From Crocinitomix sp. (lineage in GTDB: Bacteria > Bacteroidota > Bacteroidia > Flavobacteriales_D > Crocinitomicaceae), in contig WTCE01000030.1 in NCBI GenBank assembly GCA_013138735.1, forward strand, positions 62,001 through 126,000: 64,000 bases of DNA. Direction: 5' to 3'. Shown in pieces: positions 25,215 through 33,350 of this stretch (positions within the stretch are counted from its first letter, which is position 1; every line of letters starts with the position of its first letter). The notes below the pieces were generated by a model, which was not told where the DNA came from, did not search any database, and was given only the letters and a program-made list of their open reading frames with translations. The position numbers were made by a program, and so were the translations under genes.

Positions 25215-26561
25215 TTAGTGATTTTCATCTGCACTAATTTGGTAAGCTTCATCCAATATATCTGTGATTTTTTCATTCTTCAAAATATATAACCCTAACC
25301 TTACTTCAGAAATTCCTGGACATAATTTATAAGTAAATTCGGGAGTATTGTTGACGAGTTTAGCGTCGAGATACTTGAATTGAATATTTTTACTATTCTT
25401 AAGTTCGACTGCAACTTCCGTGATGTGCGTTGAAATGAAGAATGTACAGTTCTTAATTTTGGAAAGTGCAGAAATTATTAAAGTAGAACCTTCAAAAGCG
25501 TCTTTTACATTAGTTCCTCTAAATAATTCATCACAAAGGACAAATACTCTTCCATGGGTCTTGATTTTTATTGCGGTTTCTTTGACTCTTTTGACTTCGC
25601 TATAAAAATGACTGTATCCCCTAGAAATATCATCAGATAAATTAATGGTCGAAACAAGTCCATTATATATAGATGTTTTCATTTTGTCCGCATTAATTGG
25701 AAAACCAAGGTGGGATAAATGGATAGAAAGCCCTATTGATTTAAGGAAAGTCGATTTTCCAGCCATATTAGGACCCGTTAAAAAAAACAAATTTTGTGAT
25801 TCGTCAAGAATAACATCATTCTTTATTGCATTTTTCACTAAAGGGTGATAAAGTCCATTGATAGCAACTGTTGGTGTTTTTGAATCTGTATATTCTGGTA
25901 AACACAAACCATTATTAATGTAAACCTTAGAAACTGAACCAAGTGCATCAAACAGGTATAATAAATCTAAAAAATCGCGAACACTATTCTTGAGTTTAGA
26001 GCGGAATATTTGATCAAATTTATTAATCGATCTTGGAGATAATTTCGCCTTATTACTAAGAGCAGATTTCATTAATTTATCTTCCAATAATTCAGACAAT
26101 GAAGAAATTCTATTTGACATTTCAGAAGGCATTTTTGTCAAATCAAGTGTTTGAAAAAAAATTGATTGAGTTCGCAATACATCAATCAAATATTCAATGC
26201 CTTTACTAATTATGTGGTAGTCATTTTTTGCTTTTAGTAGATTAGACAGATGCGCACTATAGGCATCCATGTAATTATCCTTCAGTACAGGTATATTTAG
26301 TTTGAGATAATGTTCAATAAAATCGAATTGACTTGAATTGAATTGGATGGCCACTTTATTGTCTCCAAAATATTGAATCGCGTCTTTTCTGAAAGTTAGG
26401 ATATTAATATCATTAATGGGTGATCTCATCATTTGAGAAAGTGCATCTTGCCCCCCCTTTGTATGCGTATGATTAAAATAATCGAACACAGAATTTTGAT
26501 TGGAGGAATTTCCAAAAATGTCTAAATCCTTAATTGTCTGATTGTCTAACTCGAACATCAT
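25215..26561 (-). CDS. MutS-like ATPase lacking mismatch-recognition domains
   Basis: The 448 residues correspond to the core/lever and ATPase domains of MutS proteins only. The N-terminus (F-D-Y-F-N-H-T-H-T-K-G-G) matches the start of MutS domain III, then comes an R-K-D-A-I-Q-Y helix and a coiled region. The ABC-type ATPase has G263-P-N-M-A-G-K-S270, D344-E-L-F-R-G-T-N351 and F-I-S-T-H-I-T-E. Domains I and II, which read mismatches, are missing, and so is the Smr nuclease of MutS2. Such short MutS relatives are common in Bacteroidota but uncharacterised. It may bind branched DNA, or act as an ATP-switch protein. Single gene. Confidence 0.85.
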   Translation of the reverse strand: MMFELDNQTIKDLDIFGNSSNQNSVFDYFNHTHTKGGQDALSQMMRSPINDINILTFRKDAIQYFGDNKVAIQFNSSQFDFIEHYLKLNIPVLKDNYMDAYSAHLSNLLKAKNDYHIISKGIEYLIDVLRTQSIFFQTLDLTKMPSEMSNRISSLSELLEDKLMKSALSNKAKLSPRSINKFDQIFRSKLKNSVRDFLDLLYLFDALGSVSKVYINNGLCLPEYTDSKTPTVAINGLYHPLVKNAIKNDVILDESQNLFFLTGPNMAGKSTFLKSIGLSIHLSHLGFPINADKMKTSIYNGLVSTINLSDDISRGYSHFYSEVKRVKETAIKIKTHGRVFVLCDELFRGTNVKDAFEGSTLIISALSKIKNCTFFISTHITEVAVELKNSKNIQFKYLDAKLVNNTPEFTYKLCPGISEVRLGLYILKNEKITDILDEAYQISADENH

Positions 26562-26715
26562 TGCAAGCTAACGAAAATCTTAGATCGATATTTTATTTCA
26601 ATCGATAAATCATTATCAGCTTTATTAGATTCCATTGTCCTCACTAATAATTCGCTTATTATTTTGGATATTCTAGTATTAATATACAATTTTGACTCTT
26701 AACTTGCAGCTAATT

Positions 26716-27585
26716 ATGAAAACAAAGAGCCTTGAAGTAGCATTCGATAAATTATACGATAAGTTGGAAGGATGGCTGAACTCATTGATAGAGATGATCC
26801 CAAATGTCATTATCGCCTTGGTCGTTTTTTTACTTTTCTATCTGGCCAGTAAATGGATAGGTCATATCGTGAATAAAATGCTTGGAAGATTAACTAAAAA
26901 CAATCCTGCCAACAAGCCCATCAATAAACTCATTGTCAGATCACTATCTATACTAATCATTATGGCTGGGGTCTTTTTTGCTCTAGGACTTTTGCATCTT
27001 GACAAAACGGTAACCTCTCTTTTAGCCGGAATTGGAATTCTAGGGTTGGCACTTTCTTTTGCTTTTCAGCATACAGCCGCAAATATTTTATCCGGACTAA
27101 TTATATCCATCAGAAGCTCAGTACACTTAGGTGATCTTATTGAGTCAAATGATACATTTGGAAATGTATTGAGAGTAGGGTTAAGATCTACAAAAATTTT
27201 GAATGTAAAAGGGCAAAATGTAGATATTCCAAATAGGCTCCTTTTAGATAATACTTACAAAGAGTATTCAAAAACCGGCTATAGAAGAATTGATGTAATT
27301 GGTAAAATAAATTTTAGGGAGAATCTGGATGAGATTAGACAAAAAGCTGAAAGGAGAATGATGAACTTTGATTTTCTCTATGAAGAGAAACCACCGAATT
27401 TTGTATACAATGAGATTCACAAGGAAAAGATTGATTTCACTTTGAGGGTTTGGATGAAGTTCACCAATGTTGATGGTGCGTTTTTGAATGCCAGGAGCCA
27501 GTGTTTGATTGAACTCAGTAAACTATTCAATGAGCTGGGTGTAGAAATCGCTAGAGATGAAATTCTATATCTGGACCGAAAATAA
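26716..27585 (+). CDS. Small-conductance mechanosensitive channel (MscS family)
   Basis: The ATG at 26716 gives 289 residues. Three membrane helices are visible (about 28-48, 72-92 and 98-130). The last is the pore helix with A-G-I-G-I-L-G-L-A-L-S-F-A-F-Q and the A-N-I-L-S-G kink. The beta domain follows (G-D-L-I-E, V-G-L-R-S-T-K-I, V-D-I-P-N-R) and then the alpha/beta vestibule. All of this is standard for an inner-membrane MscS-type channel that opens under membrane tension during osmotic downshift. A TTG 24 bases upstream is a less likely start. It is one of few plus-strand genes in this region, transcribed divergently from the MutS-like gene. Confidence 0.9.
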   Translation: MKTKSLEVAFDKLYDKLEGWLNSLIEMIPNVIIALVVFLLFYLASKWIGHIVNKMLGRLTKNNPANKPINKLIVRSLSILIIMAGVFFALGLLHLDKTVTSLLAGIGILGLALSFAFQHTAANILSGLIISIRSSVHLGDLIESNDTFGNVLRVGLRSTKILNVKGQNVDIPNRLLLDNTYKEYSKTGYRRIDVIGKINFRENLDEIRQKAERRMMNFDFLYEEKPPNFVYNEIHKEKIDFTLRVWMKFTNVDGAFLNARSQCLIELSKLFNELGVEIARDEILYLDRK

Positions 27586-27744
27586 GAGACAAATACTAAT
27601 TGCATCACCGAGCCTTATTTTTGTACGCGAAAGGATGAGTGCAACACACACGCCAAAGTATTGCTGCCCTACCGCAATTCATTAGCGCTTAATTGTTATT
27701 CGCTTTTTTAGTCATCAACCTCTTGTAACGCGTGTATAATACCG

Positions 27745-28299
27745 TTAATTACCGATTAGTTTATTCATTGCACTTACTAAACTAAGTTTTTCTTTAAGAC
27801 TTAATGCCTTAGAGAATTTTGAGAACTCTTCATCTATTTGTGGTTTTAATTTTACAATTTCTTTTCGTCCTTTTTCTGAAAGTTTTATTCTTTTCGCTCG
27901 TTTATCTTCTTGGTCGTTAAATTCAGTAATTAACCCTTTTGAAAGAAGTCTTTTAATTACTTCTATTCCAGTTGGTGCTTCAAGTTTATGAAGCTCTATT
28001 ATTTCCATTTTTCTATATGATTCAACTTGATCCAAATGAAGCAAAAAGCTGTACCCGTCCAATGACGAAAAAGGAGAGTCTGAAATCACAGATTTTGTTT
28101 GTTTCTTAATTTCTTTATTGAGCATTGAAATTTGGAAAGCGAGCATTAAATCCAAATGATCATTATGACTATTTGTATTATCTGATTTGAAATATTTACC
28201 ACTAAGCCATATTGCAAAGTCCTCTATATTCTCTGACTCGTTTGATTTTGAGAATTCATCCAATTGATCTATAAGAGTATGTATAAGTTTAGCTTTCAT
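27745..28299 (-). CDS. MarR-family transcriptional regulator
   Basis: A 184-residue DNA-binding protein. Its winged helix-turn-helix spans about 95-170: a recognition helix in P-T-G-I-E-V-I-K-R-L-L-S-K-G-L-I and the family's wing signature D-Q-E-D-K-R-A-K-R-I-K-L-S-E-K-G. An N-terminal extension of about 60 residues is longer than usual for MarR and probably adds to the dimer interface. MarR proteins usually repress their own and a divergent gene and release DNA on binding a small molecule or oxidant. The divergent gene here encodes a small ABM-like protein, and a palindrome lies between the two. Confidence 0.85.
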   Translation of the reverse strand: MKAKLIHTLIDQLDEFSKSNESENIEDFAIWLSGKYFKSDNTNSHNDHLDLMLAFQISMLNKEIKKQTKSVISDSPFSSLDGYSFLLHLDQVESYRKMEIIELHKLEAPTGIEVIKRLLSKGLITEFNDQEDKRAKRIKLSEKGRKEIVKLKPQIDEEFSKFSKALSLKEKLSLVSAMNKLIGN

Positions 28300-28317
28300 T
28301 TTTCATATGTTATTGAA

Positions 28318-28362
28318 CAAATTTACGAAATATTATTGTGTTTTTGATATAATACGTTATAT
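28318..28362. promoter_or_regulatory. MarR promoter -7 box and candidate operator
   Basis: On the minus strand TAAATTTG at 28325-28318 matches the TAnnTTTG -7 box, 19 bases before the marR-like start. At 28347-28362 the sequence ATATAA-TACG-TTATAT is a perfect 6-bp-arm palindrome between the two divergent genes, the size and place expected of a MarR operator. Confidence 0.45.
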
Positions 28363-28425
28363 TTACATCAGAAACATAGTAATTGTTTCGAATTACATTA
28401 CAAATGAAATAAAAAAGATAGAATT

Positions 28426-28746
28426 ATGAACTTTAATAACCACGTAGTAGTCGAGTACTATTTTCCTAAAGAAGGAAAATTTGATGCCGTAATGGCAATA
28501 TGCAAAGAGACGCTGCAAATGTTTCAATCAGGAATTGAAGGATTGCAAATGGCGCAAGTTTTAAAGCCGACAACTAAAAATGGTCCAATTGGAATGTTGT
28601 CTATTTGGGACTCAAAAAAATCATTAGGAGATCTACTTAAAAATATGGATCCGTCAATGGAAGAAGGAGTAGCAAATGTAAAAGAATGGACGACTAAAAT
28701 AGAGTTTCAAATGTTTGATGGGGTTGCTGGTTGGCATATGAATTAA
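28426..28746 (+). CDS. Small ABM-like (dimeric alpha/beta barrel) protein
   Basis: The 106 residues have the pattern of a ferredoxin-like alpha/beta-barrel protein, as in antibiotic-biosynthesis monooxygenase relatives: strand V-V-V-E-Y-Y-F, helix F-D-A-V-M-A-I-C-K-E-T-L, strand G-L-Q-M-A-Q-V-L, then G-M-L-S-I-W-D-S-K-K-S-L and a last strand I-E-F-Q-M-F. Such proteins form dimers and act on small aromatic or quinone-like molecules or haem, or simply bind them. The assignment rests on pattern, not on a diagnostic motif. It faces the MarR gene, whose regulator probably controls it. Confidence 0.55.
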   Translation: MNFNNHVVVEYYFPKEGKFDAVMAICKETLQMFQSGIEGLQMAQVLKPTTKNGPIGMLSIWDSKKSLGDLLKNMDPSMEEGVANVKEWTTKIEFQMFDGVAGWHMN

Positions 28747-28765
28747 TTATTGCTAATTAAATTAT

Positions 28766-28799
28766 AAATAGTTCTTTGATTGACTTTACAGGACTATTT
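28766..28799 (+). terminator. Possible terminator after ABM-like gene
   Basis: AAATAGTTC (28766-28774) pairs with GGACTATTT (28791-28799) through nine pairs including one G-U, with a 16-base loop, followed by T-rich sequence. It starts 20 bases after the stop at 28746. Weak stem, so moderate support. Confidence 0.35.
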
Positions 28800-28921
28800 T
28801 CATTTTCTACAAGGTGATTCTAAATTTCATATAACAATGGTTTTACCAAACCGCGTTTTATGCACTTTAGATTCTAATAAATGAGGTATACAATTGCAGT
28901 TGCTTCAGGACAACTAACCTT

Positions 28922-29323
28922 TTACCATTTCTTCGGACCAAATTCTCTGTAGTTCTCAGTAATCTTCCAATATTCGTGACATTTAGCTTGTAAGTCTTTA
29001 AGAAACTTGGAATTAGGCTTTGTCGTTTCTGGTGACAAGTCATAAAGTTCCACGCACATATTATAAAGGCTCTCAAGTATTGGTTTACTAACTGAACCAC
29101 TTTTATACACGACCACAGCACCTAATGGAGGTCTTCCATTTTTTACTTCACTCATTGAAATGGCTTCAATATCCTCAGCAAAACTATCACGTTCGTCAGG
29201 ATCTCGAAAATCATATCCTGAATCTGAACTCGTATTCAATCTGGAATAGGTAACCGTTTTATTTTTCACAGCTAAATCTATTAGCGTCTCTCTTATCTCT
29301 CTATTAACGTATATCTCTTCCAT
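28922..29323 (-). CDS. Hypothetical cytoplasmic protein
   Basis: A 133-residue protein without signal or membrane segments. It begins V-N-R-E-I-R-E-T-L-I-D-L-A-V-K-N-K-T-V-T-Y-S-R-L, a helix-strand start of a kind seen in methyltransferase-like or winged-helix folds. It continues D-P-D-E-R-D-S-F-A-E-D-I-E-A-I-S and G-R-P-P-L-G-A-V-V-V-Y-K-S-G-S. The R-P-P-L-G-A-V-V-V strand resembles small proteins found beside restriction or mobile functions, but I cannot name a family. It stands alone with a -7 box at 29342. Confidence 0.55.
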   Translation of the reverse strand: MEEIYVNREIRETLIDLAVKNKTVTYSRLNTSSDSGYDFRDPDERDSFAEDIEAISMSEVKNGRPPLGAVVVYKSGSVSKPILESLYNMCVELYDLSPETTKPNSKFLKDLQAKCHEYWKITENYREFGPKKW

Positions 29324-29341
29324 AATTCAATCTTGTATGCT

Positions 29342-29349
29342 CAAATGTA
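29342..29349 (-). promoter_or_regulatory. Promoter -7 box TACATTTG
   Basis: On the minus strand TACATTTG matches TAnnTTTG and ends 19 bases before the start codon at 29323. A partial TTG lies 23 bases further upstream, longer than the usual 20-base spacer. Confidence 0.4.
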
Positions 29350-29448
29350 AGACTTTTTTGGTGGATGTTTACCAAGCGTTCAAGATCAGCAGTAATTAGA
29401 AAAATGGAGACGGAAATATTTGATGATTTCGTTTTTTCGTCGACTCTA

Positions 29449-29466
29449 AATCTGAGTTCGATTATT
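29449..29466. repeat. 18-base exact repeat, copy 2
   Basis: AATCTGAGTTCGATTATT, identical to 10045-10062. Here it covers the stop codon (29462-29464) of the minus-strand lipoprotein gene, so the repeat forms the junction between coding sequence and spacer. Confidence 0.55.
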
Positions 29467-29965
29467 GAGGATAGCCTCTAATGGACCAACTATTTGACGA
29501 TCCATAATATTCAGAAACGCCTAAATTGTAGATTGCCGCACTATCAGTGTTAGATTCTCCTTGTGCTAAATACCACCAATTAGCAAATGGACCTAAGGTA
29601 TCATAACCTGCATTTTGGCAGTCAGATATACAGGTGACATATGAACCATCCGTTGAAATTATAAAATCATGTTCATTTGGCCCGTAATTCACAACTAAAC
29701 CATCAAATGAATACTGATCAGCACTAATGGAACCCTCTTTCACCCAAACTGTATCAACGACAAATTGATAGGTGGACGTATCGCTTACTTCATCATATAC
29801 CAAACCTTCAAAATAATGACTCATAGTAAATTTCCAATCTCCAATAAAGGGTTGGCGCATTTCGTCTTTCATAAGGTCAAGTGCGTCTGGACCAGTTTCT
29901 TTGCGACAAGCCGTAGCAAGAAATAAAAACAAACAGAAAAATAGGGATAGCTTAAATAACTTCAT
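29462..29965 (-). CDS. Lipoprotein of unknown function
   Basis: The ATG at 29965 is chosen because it gives a clean lipoprotein signal ending L-A-T-A-C20; 63 in-frame bases upstream are left out. The 167 residues then include F-I-G-D-W-K-F-T-M, a strand-turn typical of lipocalin-like 'I-x-G-x-W' starts in Bacteroidota lipoproteins, and a C-terminal Y-G-S-S-N-S-W-S-I. A lipocalin-type barrel is a guess. Function unknown. Its stop codon lies in the 18-base repeat. Confidence 0.6.
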   Translation of the reverse strand: MKLFKLSLFFCLFLFLATACRKETGPDALDLMKDEMRQPFIGDWKFTMSHYFEGLVYDEVSDTSTYQFVVDTVWVKEGSISADQYSFDGLVVNYGPNEHDFIISTDGSYVTCISDCQNAGYDTLGPFANWWYLAQGESNTDSAAIYNLGVSEYYGSSNSWSIRGYPQ

Positions 29966-30155
29966 TTCAATTTTAATAACGTCCAATTTAGTTAATTGGT
30001 TGGCAAATATTGTCCAAACGTTTGTCACAAATTAGAAAACGATACTGGCCGTTTGATTGTTAATTTTTTTCATGTAAGAACTCATTATGATCAATCGAAC
30101 AAATTCTACAGCAATTAATTCATACATGTTATTGTGCATTCGTTGTTTAGCTATT

Positions 30156-30536
30156 TCATTTTTCGGCAAAAGCAATAATATGTCCATCTATATCAGCAAT
30201 ATAACCAACTGTATCTCCCCAATCTCTATCTTTTGACTTACTTATTATTTTCGCTCCTAATTCAATTCCTCTATTTAAATATTCAATAGAATTTTGAACT
30301 TTCAGATATAACTCACATCTCGGAATTCCATTTCCTTCTTCCGGATTTGGCATTATTGGAGAAATAATCTTAGAAATACCCTTTTCAGGCATTAATCCAA
30401 GTTTTGTAAATTCATTTATTTTGAATTCAGTCATTCCAGGAACATTTAAACAAGGATTAAGCTGAAGTAATTTTTTGTAAAACTCGGTGCTTTTACCTTG
30501 ATCTGACACATAAAGTATAAATTCAATTTCTAGCAT
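30156..30536 (-). CDS. VOC-family (glyoxalase-fold) protein
   Basis: A 126-residue protein with the two beta-alpha-beta-beta-beta halves of the vicinal oxygen chelate fold: F-I-L-Y-V-S-D-Q-G-K-S-T-E-F-Y-K-K-L-L at the start and E-L-Y-L-K-V-Q-N-S-I-E-Y then D-W-G-D-T-V-G-Y-I-A-D-I-D-G-H-I-I-A-F-A at the end. The final half keeps the D-x-D-G-H pattern, but the His/Glu metal set seems incomplete, as in the many VOC members that bind, not convert, ligands (for example resistance-type proteins). Substrate unknown. Single gene, cytoplasmic. Confidence 0.8.
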   Translation of the reverse strand: MLEIEFILYVSDQGKSTEFYKKLLQLNPCLNVPGMTEFKINEFTKLGLMPEKGISKIISPIMPNPEEGNGIPRCELYLKVQNSIEYLNRGIELGAKIISKSKDRDWGDTVGYIADIDGHIIAFAEK

Positions 30537-30649
30537 AATCTGAATATTTATCGTTCATTTCGGCATTAAAGTACAAGGTCAATTTGACTAACAACTCGGA
30601 AAACAAGAATAATACGCATTCGTTTAAGGACCTTTATAGCATCCCAAAG

Positions 30650-32080
30650 CTACTCCTTCACCAACACATGCTTATAATTCTTGATGGCAAACTTAAAAGT
30701 TTCCCAAAAATTACGTTTTTCAGAACGGATATAAACTCTGAAATAAATGAAGCCAAACCATGCTCTAAACAAGAAATTGGGTGGTAATTTAATAAGCTTT
30801 TTGATGAGCGGAAAAGTCCAAGGCCACAAGACGGCAGTTTGGAAAAACTTTTGCAGGTTTTGCAATTCGCGTTTATGAGGTAAATCTAATTGTGAGGAGA
30901 GAAAAAATGATTTGTCTAATTCTTCGACAGAAAATGTTGGGCTTAAATAGCCTTTTGACAAGGCATAATCAGCAAGTTCTGTTCCTGGAAAGGGTGCAAA
31001 AATCGAACACCAGGGATAATCTGCTTTGATTTTGATGTTGAGTTCTACAGTTGAAAAGGCATCTTCTAAAGTTTCATCCGGTAGTCCTAAAATATTATAG
31101 GTACGGAATGTGATTCCCGCCTCATGCAACAGTTCAGCGGCTTCGACAATTTGTTTGTCGTTCAATTGTTTTTTGAGGACTTGGTTGCGCAAATCTTCGT
31201 TTCCGGATTCTACACCAAAAAACACAGATTGACAGCCTCCCTTAGCCAAATTAAACGCATAGTCGCGATCTGCCGCAACCAAATCAGCCCGAACAAGACA
31301 GATAAAAGGCAAGCCCACTTCTTCCTTATAACGCTCTAAAAACTCGTATAGCCAAGAACGATTCATACCAAAAACATCATCTGCAAAATAGATGACTTCT
31401 ACTGGAGTTTCTTCTTTTAAGCGGATACATTCTTGGATTACTTCCTCAATTTCGCGAATACGAACATATTTTCCTTTGCCTTTATACAAAGCCCGCATGG
31501 CGTCTTCAAAACAAAAGGAACAGTGAAAAGGACAACCTCTAGAGGTTATAACATTCCGCACTTGACGGTGTTGATTTTTATCTAATGCGTGGTATAACTT
31601 GCGATCTGGATAAGGGTAATCATCCATATTATCGGCTAAATGCCGCAGTGAGTTATGTTTTGTTTTGCCTTCAGCATCTATATAAGAGAGGTTAGGCACA
31701 TGATCAAAATTCTCTTTTGCATCTAAGCAATTCAAAATATCAACCATTGATTCTTCGCCCTCTCCTCTGATCAAATAGTCAATGCCATCTTCTCGAATAA
31801 AATCTTGAAAAAACGTAGGATGCGCCCCACCAAACAAGGTTAAAACATTGTACTTTTCTTTTAATTGAATCGCAATTCGTTTTCCCCAATTATGACTGCC
31901 GCTCATGACTGAAAACCCAACTATGTCTGGTTGGTATTTTTCCATGATCTCCTCAAAATCCTCCAATTTATGTCCAATTGCTAAATCACACTCATGTCCA
32001 TGCGACTTAACCATGGCTGAGATGTACATAGGACCTACGAATTCGTAGTCCATATTTTGAAGAAAAAGCATTTTAGCCAT
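30650..32080 (-). CDS. B12-binding-domain radical SAM protein (last gene of operon)
   Basis: The 476 residues have an N-terminal cobalamin-binding-type Rossmann domain (about 1-130, with G-G-A-H-P-T and R-G-E-G-E-E). A radical SAM barrel follows with C183-P-F-H-C187-S-F-C190, holding the [4Fe-4S] cluster that cleaves S-adenosylmethionine. G-V-E-S-G and G-L-P-D-E-T complete the SAM site. The C-terminus has hydrophobic segments near 415-445 that may touch the membrane. Enzymes of this class methylate or rearrange unactivated carbons. It overlaps the GT87 gene by 8 bases and is the third such enzyme in the operon, suggesting several steps on one lipid or glycan. Confidence 0.85.
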   Translation of the reverse strand: MAKMLFLQNMDYEFVGPMYISAMVKSHGHECDLAIGHKLEDFEEIMEKYQPDIVGFSVMSGSHNWGKRIAIQLKEKYNVLTLFGGAHPTFFQDFIREDGIDYLIRGEGEESMVDILNCLDAKENFDHVPNLSYIDAEGKTKHNSLRHLADNMDDYPYPDRKLYHALDKNQHRQVRNVITSRGCPFHCSFCFEDAMRALYKGKGKYVRIREIEEVIQECIRLKEETPVEVIYFADDVFGMNRSWLYEFLERYKEEVGLPFICLVRADLVAADRDYAFNLAKGGCQSVFFGVESGNEDLRNQVLKKQLNDKQIVEAAELLHEAGITFRTYNILGLPDETLEDAFSTVELNIKIKADYPWCSIFAPFPGTELADYALSKGYLSPTFSVEELDKSFFLSSQLDLPHKRELQNLQKFFQTAVLWPWTFPLIKKLIKLPPNFLFRAWFGFIYFRVYIRSEKRNFWETFKFAIKNYKHVLVKE

Positions 32081-33347
32081 TTTTGGGATCTAATTTTAGA
32101 TAGCTTAAATATCCGAATAATAATAACAAACTCCAAAGCCTTGGGTAATGGATGATATAATTTAATGCAGGAATGCTTTGAATATCAGGAATGTGATGGT
32201 ACTGAACACAAAACACCAATAAGAGTAACATGGTAAAAATGATAAGTGACCGCTTACTTTCTAATGCGCTCAACCATTTAAAAATAAATACCACTGGAAT
32301 GAGTAAAAACAGAAAGTGATAAGATGCAGAAGCGGGAATTAAAACAAAAGCTCCAATAATAAAAATGGAACTGTTGCTTGCTGTAAAACGAAATTGATCG
32401 CGCTTGAATATTTTGAAACAAGTCCATGCGACCCCCGCAATGAAAACTGATTTCACAATAGGTTTAAGGATGGGCATGTCGACTATTGCAGCCCTTTCGG
32501 GAACAAAAAGATTATTCAATAAAGAATCAACGGATTGGAAACCAATTGCATGTTTACCTTGCCCTGAAAGATCGCCTTGTAAATGATCAGAAAATGTAAT
32601 GAGATAGGCTTGGTAAGCATCATGAAAGAGCAAGATAGTCAATCCTAAAACACCTACAATAGTCAATCCAGCTGTTAGCATCCACTTTTGTTTTAAAAGG
32701 TAAGTCTTTAACCCAGCCCCCTTTTCTTTTATTGGATCGAACAAATAAAGAATAAACAAAATTGGGAAATATTTAAGCAAAGCACAAAAGGCTAAAATGA
32801 TGGCGGCCGCATGCCTCTTTGATTTTAATTGTACTAGTCCAATGGCCTCAACCATGCAAAAAGTAAGAACAAAATAGGCTTGTCCAAAATTGAAATTTGA
32901 GGCCAATGGAACGAAAAACAAGCTACTAATGAAAAGAGCGGAAAGGAGCGGTAAATTAAATATGCGTTTTAACCGAAAAGGCAAAAACAGTAATAAAAAA
33001 ACGTTAAAGATGAGCCAAACACGCTTGGCAGTCATAAAATCAAGTCCCGAAAGTGGTAAATATAAAAAGGCAGTTATTGGCGGAAACGGTGCGAATTTAG
33101 CCCCCTTTTCAAGTCCCATTTCACGTGCTTTTGCTGCGTACCAATCATTATCATAAAATTGATCGATTGATTCGCCATCAGTAATAAGAGAAGCAGCTGT
33201 ATAGTAATTATTAAAATCTCCGCCGCGATTATTCCACCCCTCTACTCCACCTTTATAAATGATGAATAAGGCTGTTAAAGCAAGCCAAATTCCCAGCACA
33301 ACTTTTGTGACCCGCCGATTTGCTACTATGTCTTTTAACTTTCGCAC
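32073..33347 (-). CDS. GT87-family (DUF2029) membrane glycosyltransferase
   Basis: A 424-residue polytopic membrane protein with about ten helices. The first extracytoplasmic loop carries the GT87 pattern G-G-D-F-N-N-Y-Y-T-A-A and F-A-P-F-P-P-I-T-A-F-L-Y-L-P. Known GT87 enzymes (for example mycobacterial PimE) move mannose from polyprenyl-phosphate-mannose to an acceptor on the outer face of the inner membrane. The donor Asp is in the D-F-N motif. It lies in the eight-gene minus-strand operon, 3 bases after a B12-radical SAM gene and overlapping another, so it probably glycosylates the same lipid-linked molecule. Confidence 0.8.
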   Translation of the reverse strand: MRKLKDIVANRRVTKVVLGIWLALTALFIIYKGGVEGWNNRGGDFNNYYTAASLITDGESIDQFYDNDWYAAKAREMGLEKGAKFAPFPPITAFLYLPLSGLDFMTAKRVWLIFNVFLLLFLPFRLKRIFNLPLLSALFISSLFFVPLASNFNFGQAYFVLTFCMVEAIGLVQLKSKRHAAAIILAFCALLKYFPILFILYLFDPIKEKGAGLKTYLLKQKWMLTAGLTIVGVLGLTILLFHDAYQAYLITFSDHLQGDLSGQGKHAIGFQSVDSLLNNLFVPERAAIVDMPILKPIVKSVFIAGVAWTCFKIFKRDQFRFTASNSSIFIIGAFVLIPASASYHFLFLLIPVVFIFKWLSALESKRSLIIFTMLLLLVFCVQYHHIPDIQSIPALNYIIHYPRLWSLLLLFGYLSYLKLDPKNG

Positions 33348-33350
33348 GAA

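Noticed and set aside
879-30536. True integron cassette array
   Set aside because: No integron integrase or clear attC core pairs were seen, and I could not fold the spacers. Only a weaker 'cassette-like' claim is made.
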